A stretch of 40,139 nt of DNA from positions 19,351 to 59,489 of the forward strand of contig JALHQB010000027.1 of the NCBI GenBank assembly GCA_022842185.1. The letters are read 5' to 3'. Of the stretch, positions 30,795-39,540 are shown in pieces. The number at the start of each line of letters is the position of its first letter. Within the stretch, counting starts at the first letter, position 1. Position numbers and translations under genes: made by a program. Below the pieces are notes generated by a model. It did not search any database. It saw only the letters and a list, made by a program, of their open reading frames with translations, and was not told the DNA's origin. This stretch comes from Acetobacteraceae bacterium (lineage in GTDB: Bacteria; Pseudomonadota; Alphaproteobacteria; Acetobacterales; Acetobacteraceae).

Positions 30795-31727
30795 ATGGTC
30801 CGACACCTTGCCGCGACGTTCGCGGCGATGACGCTGTTCGCCTGGCCGGCCGCAGCGCAGATCCAGATGGTGGTGAATTTCGCCGCCGGCGGACCGACCG
30901 ACATCGTCGGTCGCATGATGCAGAATGAATTGTCGGCCGCGCTCGGCCAGCCCGTGGTGGTGCGCAACGTCGCCGGCGCGGGCGGCACCATCGGTACTGC
31001 GGAGGCCGCGCGCGCCAGGCCGGATGGGCAGACCATCCTGCTTTCCCCGGTCGGCCCCATCGCGATCCAGCCGCATTTCCGCCCGGGGCTGGGCTACGGG
31101 CTGCAGAACTTCGCCGCGATCTGCCAGGTGGCGGACAGCCCGGTGGTGATGATGACGCCCAAGGCGTCAGGCCTGCGCATGGTGGCCGATGTGGTCGCGC
31201 GGGCGCGCAGGGACGGCGAAGGCTTCCCCTTCGCCTCCACCGGCGCGGGCAGCATTCCCCACATCTCCAACGTCGCGTTCATGCGGCTGGCGGGGATCAC
31301 CATGAACCACATCCCCTATCGCGGGTCGGGCGAGGTGATGCTCGCATTCCAGCAGGGCCAGGTGCAGCTGTTCACCGACCAGACGCTGCTGATCCGCCAA
31401 TACGACCTGCACCCGATTGCCTTCCTGACCGAACGGCGCAATCCGGACTTCCCGAACGTGCCGACGATGCGCGAACAGGGCTATGACCTCGTCTATACCA
31501 TCTGGTCCGGGCTGTATGCGCCGGCCGGCACGCCCGAGCCGGTGCTGGCGCGGCTGGAGGGCGCCTGCGCGCGCACGATGCGGCACCCCGATGTTGTCGC
31601 CGGCATGACGCGGGTCGCGCAGCCGATCCTGTATCGCAACCGGGCAGATTTCGCGGCCTTTTCGCAAAGCGAGAGCGAGAAGTTCCGCGCGCTGATCACG
31701 GCGGCGGGGTTGCGGTCTGCGGAATAG
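30795..31727 (+). CDS. Tripartite tricarboxylate transporter binding protein (Bug family)
   Basis: 310 aa from ATG 30795 with AGGAGG upstream. Signal peptide RHLAATFAAMTLFAWPAAAQ. The mature part has Bug/TctC hallmarks: VVNFAAGGPTDIVGRMMQNE, VVVRNVAGAGGTIGTAEAAR, ARPDGQTILLSP, GSIPHISNVAFMRLAGITMN and IPYRGSGEVMLAFQQGQVQL. Bug proteins bind carboxylates or other small molecules in the periplasm for TctAB permeases; many are orphan sensors or binders, and no TctA/TctB gene is here. The following D-aminoacylase, 62 bases downstream, suggests an N-acyl amino acid ligand (inference). Confidence 0.92.
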   Translation: MVRHLAATFAAMTLFAWPAAAQIQMVVNFAAGGPTDIVGRMMQNELSAALGQPVVVRNVAGAGGTIGTAEAARARPDGQTILLSPVGPIAIQPHFRPGLGYGLQNFAAICQVADSPVVMMTPKASGLRMVADVVARARRDGEGFPFASTGAGSIPHISNVAFMRLAGITMNHIPYRGSGEVMLAFQQGQVQLFTDQTLLIRQYDLHPIAFLTERRNPDFPNVPTMREQGYDLVYTIWSGLYAPAGTPEPVLARLEGACARTMRHPDVVAGMTRVAQPILYRNRADFAAFSQSESEKFRALITAAGLRSAE

Positions 31728-31789
31728 GCAACGCCTTCCGGCGCGCGGAATGCTGCGCCATGCTGTCCTGCCACACTGGACAACTGCGC

Positions 31790-33241
31790 ATGGCACTCCG
31801 CTGCGACCTCATCATCCGTGACGCGACCATCATCGATGGGTCCGGCCGCGCGGGCTTCCGCGGCGATGTCGGCGTGCAGGGGGACCGCATCGCAGGGGTT
31901 GGCGACCTGGCAGCCGCCAGCGCTGCGCGCGAGGTTCGCGCGCAAGGTCGCGTCCTCGCCCCCGGCTTCATCGACGCCCACACCCATGACGACCAGATCG
32001 TGCTGCAGGGTGCGCAATGCATGTGCTGCAAGCTGTCGCAAGGTGTCACCAGCGTGGTGGTCGGCAATTGCGGCATCAGCCTGTCGCCGGTGCGGATGGC
32101 GACACGGCCGCCGGCGCCGCTGGACCAGATCTGCGCGCCGGAATGGTGGAAGTTCGGCTCCTTCGGCGAATACGCGGACCATCTGCGGCGCGAACCGCCG
32201 GCGGTGAATGCGCTGGCGCTGATCGGCCACATGTCGCTGCGCATCGGCGCGATGGATGGCGACACCCAACGCGCCGCGACGGATGGCGAGGCGGAACGCA
32301 TGCGCGCCTGGCTGGCGGATAGCCTGGCGGAGGGCGCGGCCGGCTTTTCCACGGGCCTTTTCTATGCACCTTCGAAGCATACGCCGACCGACGAAGTCAT
32401 CGCCGTCGCGGAGGCATTGCGCGCCCATCGCGGGCTCTACGTCACGCATATGCGCGACGAGGCGAATGGCGTACTCGACAGCATCGCCGAGACGCTGCGC
32501 ATCGGTGAAGCGGTCGGCGCGCCGGTGATCATCAGCCATCACAAATGTGCCCAGCCGGAGAATCACGGGCGATCGCGTGAGACGCTGCGGATGATCGAGG
32601 CGGCCGCCGCGCGATACCCTGTCGCCTTCGACGTCTATCCCTATACCGCGTCATCGACCTCCCTCGCCGCGCGCGACCCGCGCGCCGACGTCCCCGTGCG
32701 GGTGACCAGTTCAGTGCCCCATCCGGAGATGGCAGGCCGCATGCTTGCCCACATCGCGGCGGAATGGGGCGTCTCGCTGCTGGAGGCGCGCGATCGATTG
32801 CTGCCGGCGTCAGGCGCCTTCCACAACATGGCGGAGGAGGATGTCCGCCGCATCATGGCGCATCCGCTGTCGATGATCGGCAGCGATGGCGGGCCGCTGG
32901 CGAAGAAGCCGCATCCGCGACTGTGGGGGACCTTTCCGCGCGTGCTGGGGCATTATGTGCGCGAGCTGAATCTGATGGATCTGGAAACCGCCATCCACAA
33001 GATGACCGGACGGACCGCGATGGTGTTCGGCATTGCCGATCGCGGCACAATCCGCGAAGGCGCCTTCGCCGATCTGGTGCTGCTGGATGCGGCGACGGTG
33101 AAGGATCGGGCCAGTTTCGAGGATTCGATCCAGCCGGCGGATGGGATCATCGAGACCTGGGTGAACGGGGAATCCGCCTATGTGCACGGGGCGGGCGTGA
33201 CGGGCGCGCTTGCCGGGCGGCTGCTGCAGCGCGCGGCGTGA
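31790..33241 (+). CDS. N-acyl-D-amino-acid deacylase (D-aminoacylase)
   Basis: 483 aa from ATG 31790 (MALRCDLIIRDATIIDGSGR); an ATG at 31760 is less likely. It is an amidohydrolase-superfamily protein: APGFIDAHTHDDQIVLQ supplies the His-x-His of the metal site, VTSVVVGNCGISLSP the conserved metal-region Cys, VIISHHKCAQPENHG later His, and MIGSDGGPLAKKPHP the catalytic Asp. GTIREGAFADLVLLDAATVK is the usual superfamily end. D-aminoacylases remove acyl groups from N-acyl-D-amino acids; dihydropyrimidinase-like relatives are excluded by the Cys and HTHDD motif. It is cotranscribed with the Bug protein and convergent with the CMD-family gene. Confidence 0.9.
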   Translation: MALRCDLIIRDATIIDGSGRAGFRGDVGVQGDRIAGVGDLAAASAAREVRAQGRVLAPGFIDAHTHDDQIVLQGAQCMCCKLSQGVTSVVVGNCGISLSPVRMATRPPAPLDQICAPEWWKFGSFGEYADHLRREPPAVNALALIGHMSLRIGAMDGDTQRAATDGEAERMRAWLADSLAEGAAGFSTGLFYAPSKHTPTDEVIAVAEALRAHRGLYVTHMRDEANGVLDSIAETLRIGEAVGAPVIISHHKCAQPENHGRSRETLRMIEAAAARYPVAFDVYPYTASSTSLAARDPRADVPVRVTSSVPHPEMAGRMLAHIAAEWGVSLLEARDRLLPASGAFHNMAEEDVRRIMAHPLSMIGSDGGPLAKKPHPRLWGTFPRVLGHYVRELNLMDLETAIHKMTGRTAMVFGIADRGTIREGAFADLVLLDAATVKDRASFEDSIQPADGIIETWVNGESAYVHGAGVTGALAGRLLQRAA

Positions 33242-33251
33242 CCGGTTGATT

Positions 33252-33335
33252 GGAGATGGGCTTCGCCCCTCTCCAAACCTCACCCCACCAAAGGCCCAAG
33301 GCCTTTGGAAACCATCACTTGGTGTCGCGCGGATC
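33252..33335 (+). repeat. Mosaic palindromic repeat, partial copy C
   Basis: It starts 11 bases after the D-aminoacylase stop and matches the first 80 or so bases of copy B: GGAGATGGGC, loop TTC, GCCCCTCTCC hairpin, then ACCTCACCCCACCAAAGGC and the AAGGCCTTTGG palindrome, followed by AAACC. After about 33335 similarity stops. It lies between convergent genes, so termination is likely. Confidence 0.7.
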
Positions 33336-33410
33336 GGTGTGGCGACATGACGGAAGGCGCGTCGCACATATCGGCAAGATGATGACCGGGGCGCCGGGCC
33401 TGCAAGAACG

Positions 33411-33935
33411 CTACAACGGGTCCGCGCCATTGATGGCAAGCGCCTCCAGCACACGCGAGACGCAATTGTAGCCGGCGATCGTCACCGTCAATTCCACCAA
33501 TTGGCGCGGAGGGAACAGGGCACGCACGGCGGCCGCCACATCGTCAGGCACATGCACATGCTTCGTCATCGCGTCGCAATAGGCCAGCGCCGCGCGCTCC
33601 GTCGCATCGAAAGCGTCGCTGCCCTCCCAGTCGCGCAACGCATCCAACTGCGCCTGGGTCGCACCTTCCTTCAATGCGATCGGCGCATGCGCATCCCATT
33701 CATACTGGGCATCGTTGATGGCGGCGACCCGGCACATCATCAATTCGCGGATCTTGCCCGACAGGTCGGATTTCCAGCGCACCGCATCGAACATGTCGAT
33801 CCAGCCCTGCGCGATCGGCGGCGCATGCAGCAGCATCCGGTGCAGATGCCCGAGCTTCTTGCGCGATGCGACGATATGGGCCGCCGCCTCCACATGGTCA
33901 GGATGCGCCGGGTCGGCATAGGGAATGCGTGCCAT
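33411..33935 (-). CDS. Carboxymuconolactone decarboxylase family protein
   Basis: 174 aa from ATG 33935 (GGAGG 9 bases upstream). It has the AhpD/CMD fold signature (PF02627): WKSDLSGKIRELMMCRVAAI, NDAQYEWDAHAPIALKEGAT and AALAYCDAMTKHVHVPDDVA; the second part has HVPDDVAAAVRALFPPRQLV and VTIAGYNCVSRVLEAL. The CxxC typical of AhpD is absent, which argues against a peroxidase partner. The role is unknown. It is last in the TRAP-hyu operon, 53 bases after the MaoC-like gene, suggesting it acts on a downstream product of cyclic-amide breakdown. Confidence 0.87.
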   Translation of the reverse strand: MARIPYADPAHPDHVEAAAHIVASRKKLGHLHRMLLHAPPIAQGWIDMFDAVRWKSDLSGKIRELMMCRVAAINDAQYEWDAHAPIALKEGATQAQLDALRDWEGSDAFDATERAALAYCDAMTKHVHVPDDVAAAVRALFPPRQLVELTVTIAGYNCVSRVLEALAINGADPL

Positions 33936-33988
33936 GGATGATGTCCTCCGTTGCGCCAAGTGTGGCGCGACGGGGCCGCCCCGTGAAG

Positions 33989-34465
33989 TCAGGGGCGGCG
34001 GCGCAGCAGGTAGCGTTGGCGGCCATCCATCACCAGCACGCCCTTCTGGTTGTGGACCGTGCTCCGCAGGCCGAGCACGCCTGTGGTCCGCTGCGGCGAG
34101 ATCTCATCGACTTCCAACGCGCCATACAACGTGTCGCCGACAAAGACCGGATGCAGGAAGCGGGAGGATTGGTCGAGGAAGCCCTTCAGAGAGTCCTCGA
34201 CCATATGCGGGAACATCCCTGCCCCGGCGGCCGTCTGGATCACCACCTGGAAGCCGTGCGCCAGCATGTGGGGCATGCCATGCGCGCGGCAGTATTCCAC
34301 ATTGTAATGCACCGGATGGTTGTCCCCGGATGCGGCCTGGAAGGCGAGGAAGATCGCCTCCGTCATCGTCCGGCTGGGCAGCACGAAGCGTTCGCCGAGG
34401 CTGAAATCCTCGAACCAACGTTGCTGCGGCATCATGCGATGGGCGGCGGGGTCGAAAGCGGTCAT
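33989..34465 (-). CDS. MaoC-like dehydratase family protein
   Basis: 158 aa from ATG 34465, whose start overlaps the hyuB stop by four bases. It has the hot-dog MaoC hydratase pattern: WFEDFSLGERFVLPSRTMTE, FQAASGDNHPVHYN (the catalytic Asp/His block in enoyl-CoA hydratases, read here as GDNHPVH), GFQVVIQTAAGAGMF and FLHPVFVGDTLYGALEVDEI. Such proteins usually hydrate enoyl-CoA compounds. Coupling to a hydantoinase/oxoprolinase pair is seen in several proteobacteria, but the exact reaction in that setting is not known. Confidence 0.87.
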   Translation of the reverse strand: MTAFDPAAHRMMPQQRWFEDFSLGERFVLPSRTMTEAIFLAFQAASGDNHPVHYNVEYCRAHGMPHMLAHGFQVVIQTAAGAGMFPHMVEDSLKGFLDQSSRFLHPVFVGDTLYGALEVDEISPQRTTGVLGLRSTVHNQKGVLVMDGRQRYLLRRRP

Positions 34466-36087
34466 GCGTATCCCAGGGTTGCGTCGCGCGCGACCGCCGC
34501 GGCATCGCGCCCAGCGGGGTCGCCGAAGCCGCCGCCGCCGGAGGTCTCCAACCGCACGATATCGCCCTTCAGCAGCCGCACGCCATCGGACTTCGGCGCG
34601 ATGGGTGTCGCCACGCCATCGCGGATACGCAGCAGCCGCCCCAGGCTGCCCGGCCCGCCGCCCGCCAGGCCATAGGGCGGGAAGCGGAAGCGATCCATAT
34701 TCGCGGTGAAGATGCCGGCCGGGCTGTCCAGCCGCCATTCGCGGAACAGGCCAAGCCCGCCGCGATGCGTCCCCGCCCCGCCCGAACCCGGCAGCAGGCC
34801 GTATCCGGTGATGGTCAGCGGCATCTGGCTCTCGATCATTTCGACCGGGATGTTCGAGTTGTTGTGCATCCCGAAGGACCAGGCGCTGACGCCATCCTTC
34901 GCCGGGTTCGCGCCGGTGCCGCCGATCTCGATTTCGACCAGCACTTCGCGCGAGCCATCCTCGCCCTCCGTCTGGAAGGTCGCGACGTAGGATCCGCCGT
35001 AATAGGCCGCGGGCATCCGGTCCGGCAGCGCCTGATGCAGGCAGCCGAACATGACATTCGCCAGCCGATGCGACACCGCGACGCGATGCGCGACCGACGC
35101 CGGCGCGCGGCAGGATGTGACGCTGCCTTCCCGATGGATGATCTTCACCGGGCGATAGCAGCCGGCATTGGCCGGCATCGCGCCATCGGTGGCGGCGATG
35201 ATCGAATAGTACACCGCGCAATTGGACATCGCCGGCGTGCAGTTGATCGGCCCGCGCTGCTGGTCGGCGCAGCCGTTCAGATCGACGGTGATCTCATCGC
35301 CGTGAACGGTCAGCACGGCGTGCAGCCGCACCGGGTCGGTGGCAACGCCGTCATTATCGAGGAAATCCTCGAATTCATAACGCCCATCGGGCATCGCGCG
35401 GATCGCCGCGCGCATCGCCGCCTCGGACATGTCGAGGATGCGCGCCGTCGCCTCCAGCAGCGCATCGGCGCCGTAGCGCGTGGCCAGCCGCATGATGGAT
35501 GCCCCGCCCACCTCCAGGCTCGCGAGCTGCGACTGCAGGTCGCCCAGCATCAGCGCGGGCTTGCGGACGTTCTGGTGGATCATCGCCCAGATCGCCTTGT
35601 TCAGCACCCCGCCCTCGATGATCTTCAGCGGTGGGATGCGAAGGCCTTCCTGGAACACCTCGGTCGCAGTGGCGGCGTAGGAGCCCGGCGCCATGCCGCC
35701 CATGTCGATGTGGTGGCACAGCGTGCCGACATACGCGATCCGCTTGCCGTCATGTTCGACAGGCCTGAAGGCCAGCACGTCGTTCAGATGCTGCCCGCCG
35801 CAATACGGGTCGTTGGTGATGACCACATCATCCGCGGCCCAGTCGGCGGCATTGATGAAGCCGTCGAGCAGCGTCCGCAGCGCCGCACCCATCGAGTTCA
35901 GATGCTGCGGGATGCGCGCAGATTGCGCGACGTTGTTGCCCTCCGCATCGAACACCGCGGTGGAGTAGTCCAGCAATTCCCGCACGGTGGTGGACCGGCT
36001 GGTGCGCCAGATGGTGATGTCCATCTCGGCAGCGGCGGCGGTCAGCGCGTTGCGGATGACCTCGATCTCGATGGGGCCGAGCATCAT
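34462..36087 (-). CDS. hyuB: Hydantoinase B / oxoprolinase subunit
   Basis: 541 aa from ATG 36087 (AAGGAG 5 bases upstream), overlapping the hyuA stop by four bases. Family features (PF02538) are present: PIEIEVIRNALTAAAAEMDI, AGWTR-type start region read as ITIWRTSRSTTVRELLDYST, VITNDPYCGGQHLNDVLAFR, GTLCHHIDMGGMAPGS and the C-terminal LETSGGGGFGDPAGRDAAAV. Together with HyuA it hydrolyses a cyclic amide (hydantoin or 5-oxoproline type) with ATP; ATP dependence is known for 5-oxoprolinase and N-methylhydantoinase. The substrate is not determinable. Translational coupling to hyuA and to the MaoC-like gene indicates a functional unit. Confidence 0.92.
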   Translation of the reverse strand: MMLGPIEIEVIRNALTAAAAEMDITIWRTSRSTTVRELLDYSTAVFDAEGNNVAQSARIPQHLNSMGAALRTLLDGFINAADWAADDVVITNDPYCGGQHLNDVLAFRPVEHDGKRIAYVGTLCHHIDMGGMAPGSYAATATEVFQEGLRIPPLKIIEGGVLNKAIWAMIHQNVRKPALMLGDLQSQLASLEVGGASIMRLATRYGADALLEATARILDMSEAAMRAAIRAMPDGRYEFEDFLDNDGVATDPVRLHAVLTVHGDEITVDLNGCADQQRGPINCTPAMSNCAVYYSIIAATDGAMPANAGCYRPVKIIHREGSVTSCRAPASVAHRVAVSHRLANVMFGCLHQALPDRMPAAYYGGSYVATFQTEGEDGSREVLVEIEIGGTGANPAKDGVSAWSFGMHNNSNIPVEMIESQMPLTITGYGLLPGSGGAGTHRGGLGLFREWRLDSPAGIFTANMDRFRFPPYGLAGGGPGSLGRLLRIRDGVATPIAPKSDGVRLLKGDIVRLETSGGGGFGDPAGRDAAAVARDATLGYA

Positions 36088-38153
36088 GCGCTCTCCTTCG
36101 TCGCCAGCAGGGTTCCGGCCGCGCCCAGGCGCGCCGTCCAGCCGCGGGTGATCCAATGGGTGGCGAAGGTCTCCTCCACCACGGCAGGGCCTTCGATGGT
36201 GTCGGTGGGGCGCAGGGCCTCACGGTCCCACACCGGAACGTTACGCCAGGCGCCGCTCTCGAAGATGCGGCGCGTGCCCTTGCGCGATGGCCGCTCGGCG
36301 GGCGGCGGGTCGCCGGGTTCGGGTTTGTCGAGCAGCCCCGTCGCGATGGCGCGCAGCGTGACGATCTCCACCGGATCGCCGGGATTGGCGTAGGAGAAGC
36401 GCTGCTTGTGGGTGGCGTGGAAGTCGTCCATCAGCGCGGCCAGGGCGGCGGCGTCAGGCGCGGTGATCTCGCCCCAGGGCACCAGCAATTCGAAGGCCTG
36501 GCCGTGGTATCGCATATCGGCCGCGATCACGATGCGGCGCTTGTCCGGCGCGATGCCGTCCGCCGCCAGCCGCGCATCGGCCTCCGCACGCAAGGCCGCG
36601 ATGCCCTCGGCCAGTGCGGGCAGCATCGCCGGTTCGGCGCGCATCACCCGCGTCCGCGCGATGTCCTGCGTCAGATCCGAGAACAGGATGCCATAGGCCG
36701 ACAGCGTGCCCGGTTCGCGGGGGAAGGCGACCTCGGTCATGCCGAGTTCCGCCGCGACATCCGTGGCGTGCAGCCCGCCGGCGCCACCGAAGGACAGCAG
36801 GCAGAAATCGCGCGGGTCGAGACCCTTCTCGAACAGCGACAGCCGGATCGCCGCGCCGAGATTGGCATTCACCACGGTCAGCACGCCCTCGGCGGCCGGT
36901 TCCACAGCAAGGCCGAGCGGCGTGCCGACGCGGGCATCCAGCGCCGCCCGCGTCGCCGGCATGTCCAGCGTCATCATCCCGCCGAGGAAGAAGTCCGGAT
37001 CAAGTCGCCCCAGAGCGAGGTTGGCGTCCGTCACCGTCGGTTCCGTCCCGCCGCGCCCGTAGGACACCGGCCCCGGCCGCGCCCCCGCGCTGCGCGGGCC
37101 GACCGTCAGCCGCCCGCCGGCATCGACCGCGGCGATGGAGCCACCACCGGCGCCGATGGTCCGCATTTCCACCATCGGCAGGCGCACCGGCAGGCGGTCG
37201 ATCTCGCCCTGGGTGATGACGGACACGCGCCCGCCCTGCACGACCGACACGTCATACGACGTGCCGCCCATATCAACCGCGACCAGGTTCGGCCGGTCCA
37301 GCACCGCCGAAAGGCGCCCCGCCGCGAGCGTGCCGCCCGACGGCCCGGACAGCAGCAGCCGCGCCGGCTGTTCGGCCGCCATCCGCAGGCTGCACACGCC
37401 GCCATTGGACTGCACGAGGAACACCAGCGGGGTGAACCCGCCCTCCCCCAGCCGTGATTCCAGCCTGTCGAGATAAGTCTTCACCACCGGCATCAGCAGC
37501 GCATTCAGCACGGTGGTCGATGTGCGTTCGTATTCGCGGATCTCGGGGGAGATATCGCAGGACAGCGACACCGGCAGGTCCGGTCGCGCCGCGCGCAGCA
37601 ATTCGCCGAGCCGCCGTTCATGCGCCGGGTTCACATAGGCATGCAGCAGCGACACCGCGACGCAGTCCGCGCCCAGCACGTCGATCCGTTGCAGCAGCGC
37701 GAGGATCGCGGCTTCGTCCAAGGCGGTCTCGACCGAACCATCCGCGCGCATCCGTTCCGGCACGCCAAGCCGGCAGTCGCGCGCGATCAGCGTCGGGAAG
37801 GGTTCGGGTGCCAGGCCATAGATGTCGCGGCGGACATGGCGGTTGATCTCCAGCACATCCTCGAAGCCCGCCGTGGTCAGCAACACGCCCTTGGCGAGTT
37901 TGCGTTCCAGCACCGCATTGGTCGCGATGGTGGTGCCGTGCAGCAGCAGCCCGACTTCGGACAAGGCGAAGCCGAAGCGTTCGGCGGCCTCCCCCACGCC
38001 GCGCAGCAGGCCGATGGACGGGTCCTCCGGCGTCGTCGGCGTTTTCCAGGCGCGGGCGATGCCGTCGCGGGAATCGAGGACCTGAAGATCAGTAAAGGTG
38101 CCGCCGATATCGACCGCGATGCGGACGGGGCGGGTCGTGTCGATGCTTGTCAC
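36084..38153 (-). CDS. hyuA: Hydantoinase A / oxoprolinase subunit
   Basis: 689 aa from GTG 38153 (AGGA 9 bases upstream); a TTG at 38159 is the longer alternative. The ATP-binding ASKHA core starts with VRIAVDIGGTFTDLQVLDSR, followed by LLLHGTTIATNAVLERK, VDMGGTSYDVSVVQGGRV and GAGGGSIAAVDAGGRLTVGP, the phosphate and adenosine loops of HyuA. It activates the cyclic amide with ATP, and HyuB completes ring opening. Length and motif order are normal. It lies 22 bases after the DctM stop, so transporter and enzyme are cotranscribed, suggesting the TRAP system imports the substrate or a related carboxylate. Confidence 0.94.
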   Translation of the reverse strand: MTSIDTTRPVRIAVDIGGTFTDLQVLDSRDGIARAWKTPTTPEDPSIGLLRGVGEAAERFGFALSEVGLLLHGTTIATNAVLERKLAKGVLLTTAGFEDVLEINRHVRRDIYGLAPEPFPTLIARDCRLGVPERMRADGSVETALDEAAILALLQRIDVLGADCVAVSLLHAYVNPAHERRLGELLRAARPDLPVSLSCDISPEIREYERTSTTVLNALLMPVVKTYLDRLESRLGEGGFTPLVFLVQSNGGVCSLRMAAEQPARLLLSGPSGGTLAAGRLSAVLDRPNLVAVDMGGTSYDVSVVQGGRVSVITQGEIDRLPVRLPMVEMRTIGAGGGSIAAVDAGGRLTVGPRSAGARPGPVSYGRGGTEPTVTDANLALGRLDPDFFLGGMMTLDMPATRAALDARVGTPLGLAVEPAAEGVLTVVNANLGAAIRLSLFEKGLDPRDFCLLSFGGAGGLHATDVAAELGMTEVAFPREPGTLSAYGILFSDLTQDIARTRVMRAEPAMLPALAEGIAALRAEADARLAADGIAPDKRRIVIAADMRYHGQAFELLVPWGEITAPDAAALAALMDDFHATHKQRFSYANPGDPVEIVTLRAIATGLLDKPEPGDPPPAERPSRKGTRRIFESGAWRNVPVWDREALRPTDTIEGPAVVEETFATHWITRGWTARLGAAGTLLATKESA

Positions 38154-38175
38154 GCGCAATGTTCCTGGAAGGCTT

Positions 38176-39540
38176 TCAATTCATCACGCTGGGCAGCCAG
38201 AGCGCGATGCCGGGAAAGATCATGAGGAGAATGACGGCGAGGAGATAGACACCGAGGAAGGGCATCACCCCGATGAAGACGTCGGTGATCGGCCCGGCGC
38301 GTTTTCGCATCCCTTGCAGCACATACATCACCGTGCCGTCGGGCGGGCTGATCTGCGCGATCTCGACCAGCATAGTCACGATCACACCGAACCAGATCGG
38401 GTCGTAGCCGAGTGCCACCACGATCGGGAACACCACGGGCACGGTGGTGATGATCATGGAGAAACCCTCCATGAACGTGCCGAGTGCCAGATACAGCGCG
38501 ATGATGCACAGCATGATGCCCCAGGGCGGGATCGGCAGTCCGGCGATCAGCCCGGCGAGTGCCTGCGGCACGTTGATCAGCGTCAGGATGTAGTTCAGCA
38601 GATAGGCGCCGAACAGGATCAGCCCCAGCAACGCGGTGTTGCGCGCCGTCGCCTCGGCCGAGGCATTTACCATGCGGAAGGTCAGCTTCCCTTCCAGCGC
38701 GGCGAAGGCCGCCGCACCGACCACGCCAAGTGCCGCGGCCTCGGTCGGCGTGGCGAAGCCGCCATAGATCGAGCCCAGCACCAGCACGATCAGCAGCACG
38801 GTCGGGATCAGGTCGGTCAGCGCGCGCAGTTTCATCGCCAGCGGCAGGCGCGGCGGCTTCTCCATCGGGTTCCGGATGCCATGCGCCAGGATCACCATGA
38901 TGAACAGCGAAGTGACCAGGATCGAAGGGATCAACGCGGCGATATACAGCGCGCCGACCGATGTCTCGGTGATCAGCCCGTAGATGATAAAGGTGATCCC
39001 GGGCGGGATCAGGTTGCCCAGCGCGCCGCCGGCGGCCAGCGACCCCAGCACCATGCGCTGGCTGTACTTCGTGTCCTGGAAATAAGGCAGCGCGACGGAC
39101 CCCATTGTCGCGGCCGTCGCCACCGATGACCCGCTGATCGCCGAGAACACCGCGCAGGACACGATGTTGGTGTGCAGCAACCCGCCGGGCATCCGGTTCA
39201 GCCAGACATTGAGCGCGCGATACAGCCGGTCCGACAGCCCCGCCCGCAGCAGGATTTCCCCCATCAGCAGGAACAGCGGCACCGCGACCAGCACGAAGTT
39301 GGACGATGGCGACCACAGCGTCTGCCCCAGGAAGGCCCACCAGGGACGGTCCGAGAAGAACAGCGCCGTCAGCACGCCCAGCACGCCGAGCACGGCGGCG
39401 ATGTACACGCCCGACCCGAAGAAGGCGACGAAGACGCCCATCAGCATCAGGATCTCGGCGATCGGCAGCGCCTGGCCGGTCGAGGCGGCGGCGAAGATCG
39501 TGACGCCGAGCAGACCCAGCAGAAAGACAATGGCGATCAC
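38176..39540 (-). CDS. dctM: TRAP transporter large permease
   Basis: 454 aa, GTG start 39540 overlapping the small permease stop (39537-39539). It is a DctM-type protein with about 12 membrane segments: IAIVFLLGLLGVTIFAAAST, VAFFGSGVYIAAVLGVLGVL, FVLVAVPLFLLMGEILLRAG, and the family signature SAISGSSVATAATMGSVALP. It also has GGALGNLIPPGITFIIYGLI and MLVEIAQISPPDGTVMYVL. With DctQ and a periplasmic DctP it takes up carboxylates or similar solutes using the ion gradient. No dctP is in the window; it may lie beyond the right edge. Confidence 0.94.
   Translation of the reverse strand: MIAIVFLLGLLGVTIFAAASTGQALPIAEILMLMGVFVAFFGSGVYIAAVLGVLGVLTALFFSDRPWWAFLGQTLWSPSSNFVLVAVPLFLLMGEILLRAGLSDRLYRALNVWLNRMPGGLLHTNIVSCAVFSAISGSSVATAATMGSVALPYFQDTKYSQRMVLGSLAAGGALGNLIPPGITFIIYGLITETSVGALYIAALIPSILVTSLFIMVILAHGIRNPMEKPPRLPLAMKLRALTDLIPTVLLIVLVLGSIYGGFATPTEAAALGVVGAAAFAALEGKLTFRMVNASAEATARNTALLGLILFGAYLLNYILTLINVPQALAGLIAGLPIPPWGIMLCIIALYLALGTFMEGFSMIITTVPVVFPIVVALGYDPIWFGVIVTMLVEIAQISPPDGTVMYVLQGMRKRAGPITDVFIGVMPFLGVYLLAVILLMIFPGIALWLPSVMN

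Noticed and set aside
31790..33241. Dihydropyrimidinase/hydantoinase
   Set aside because: HTHDD and VVGNCG motifs fit D-aminoacylases; the carboxylated-Lys motif of dihydropyrimidinases is not seen.
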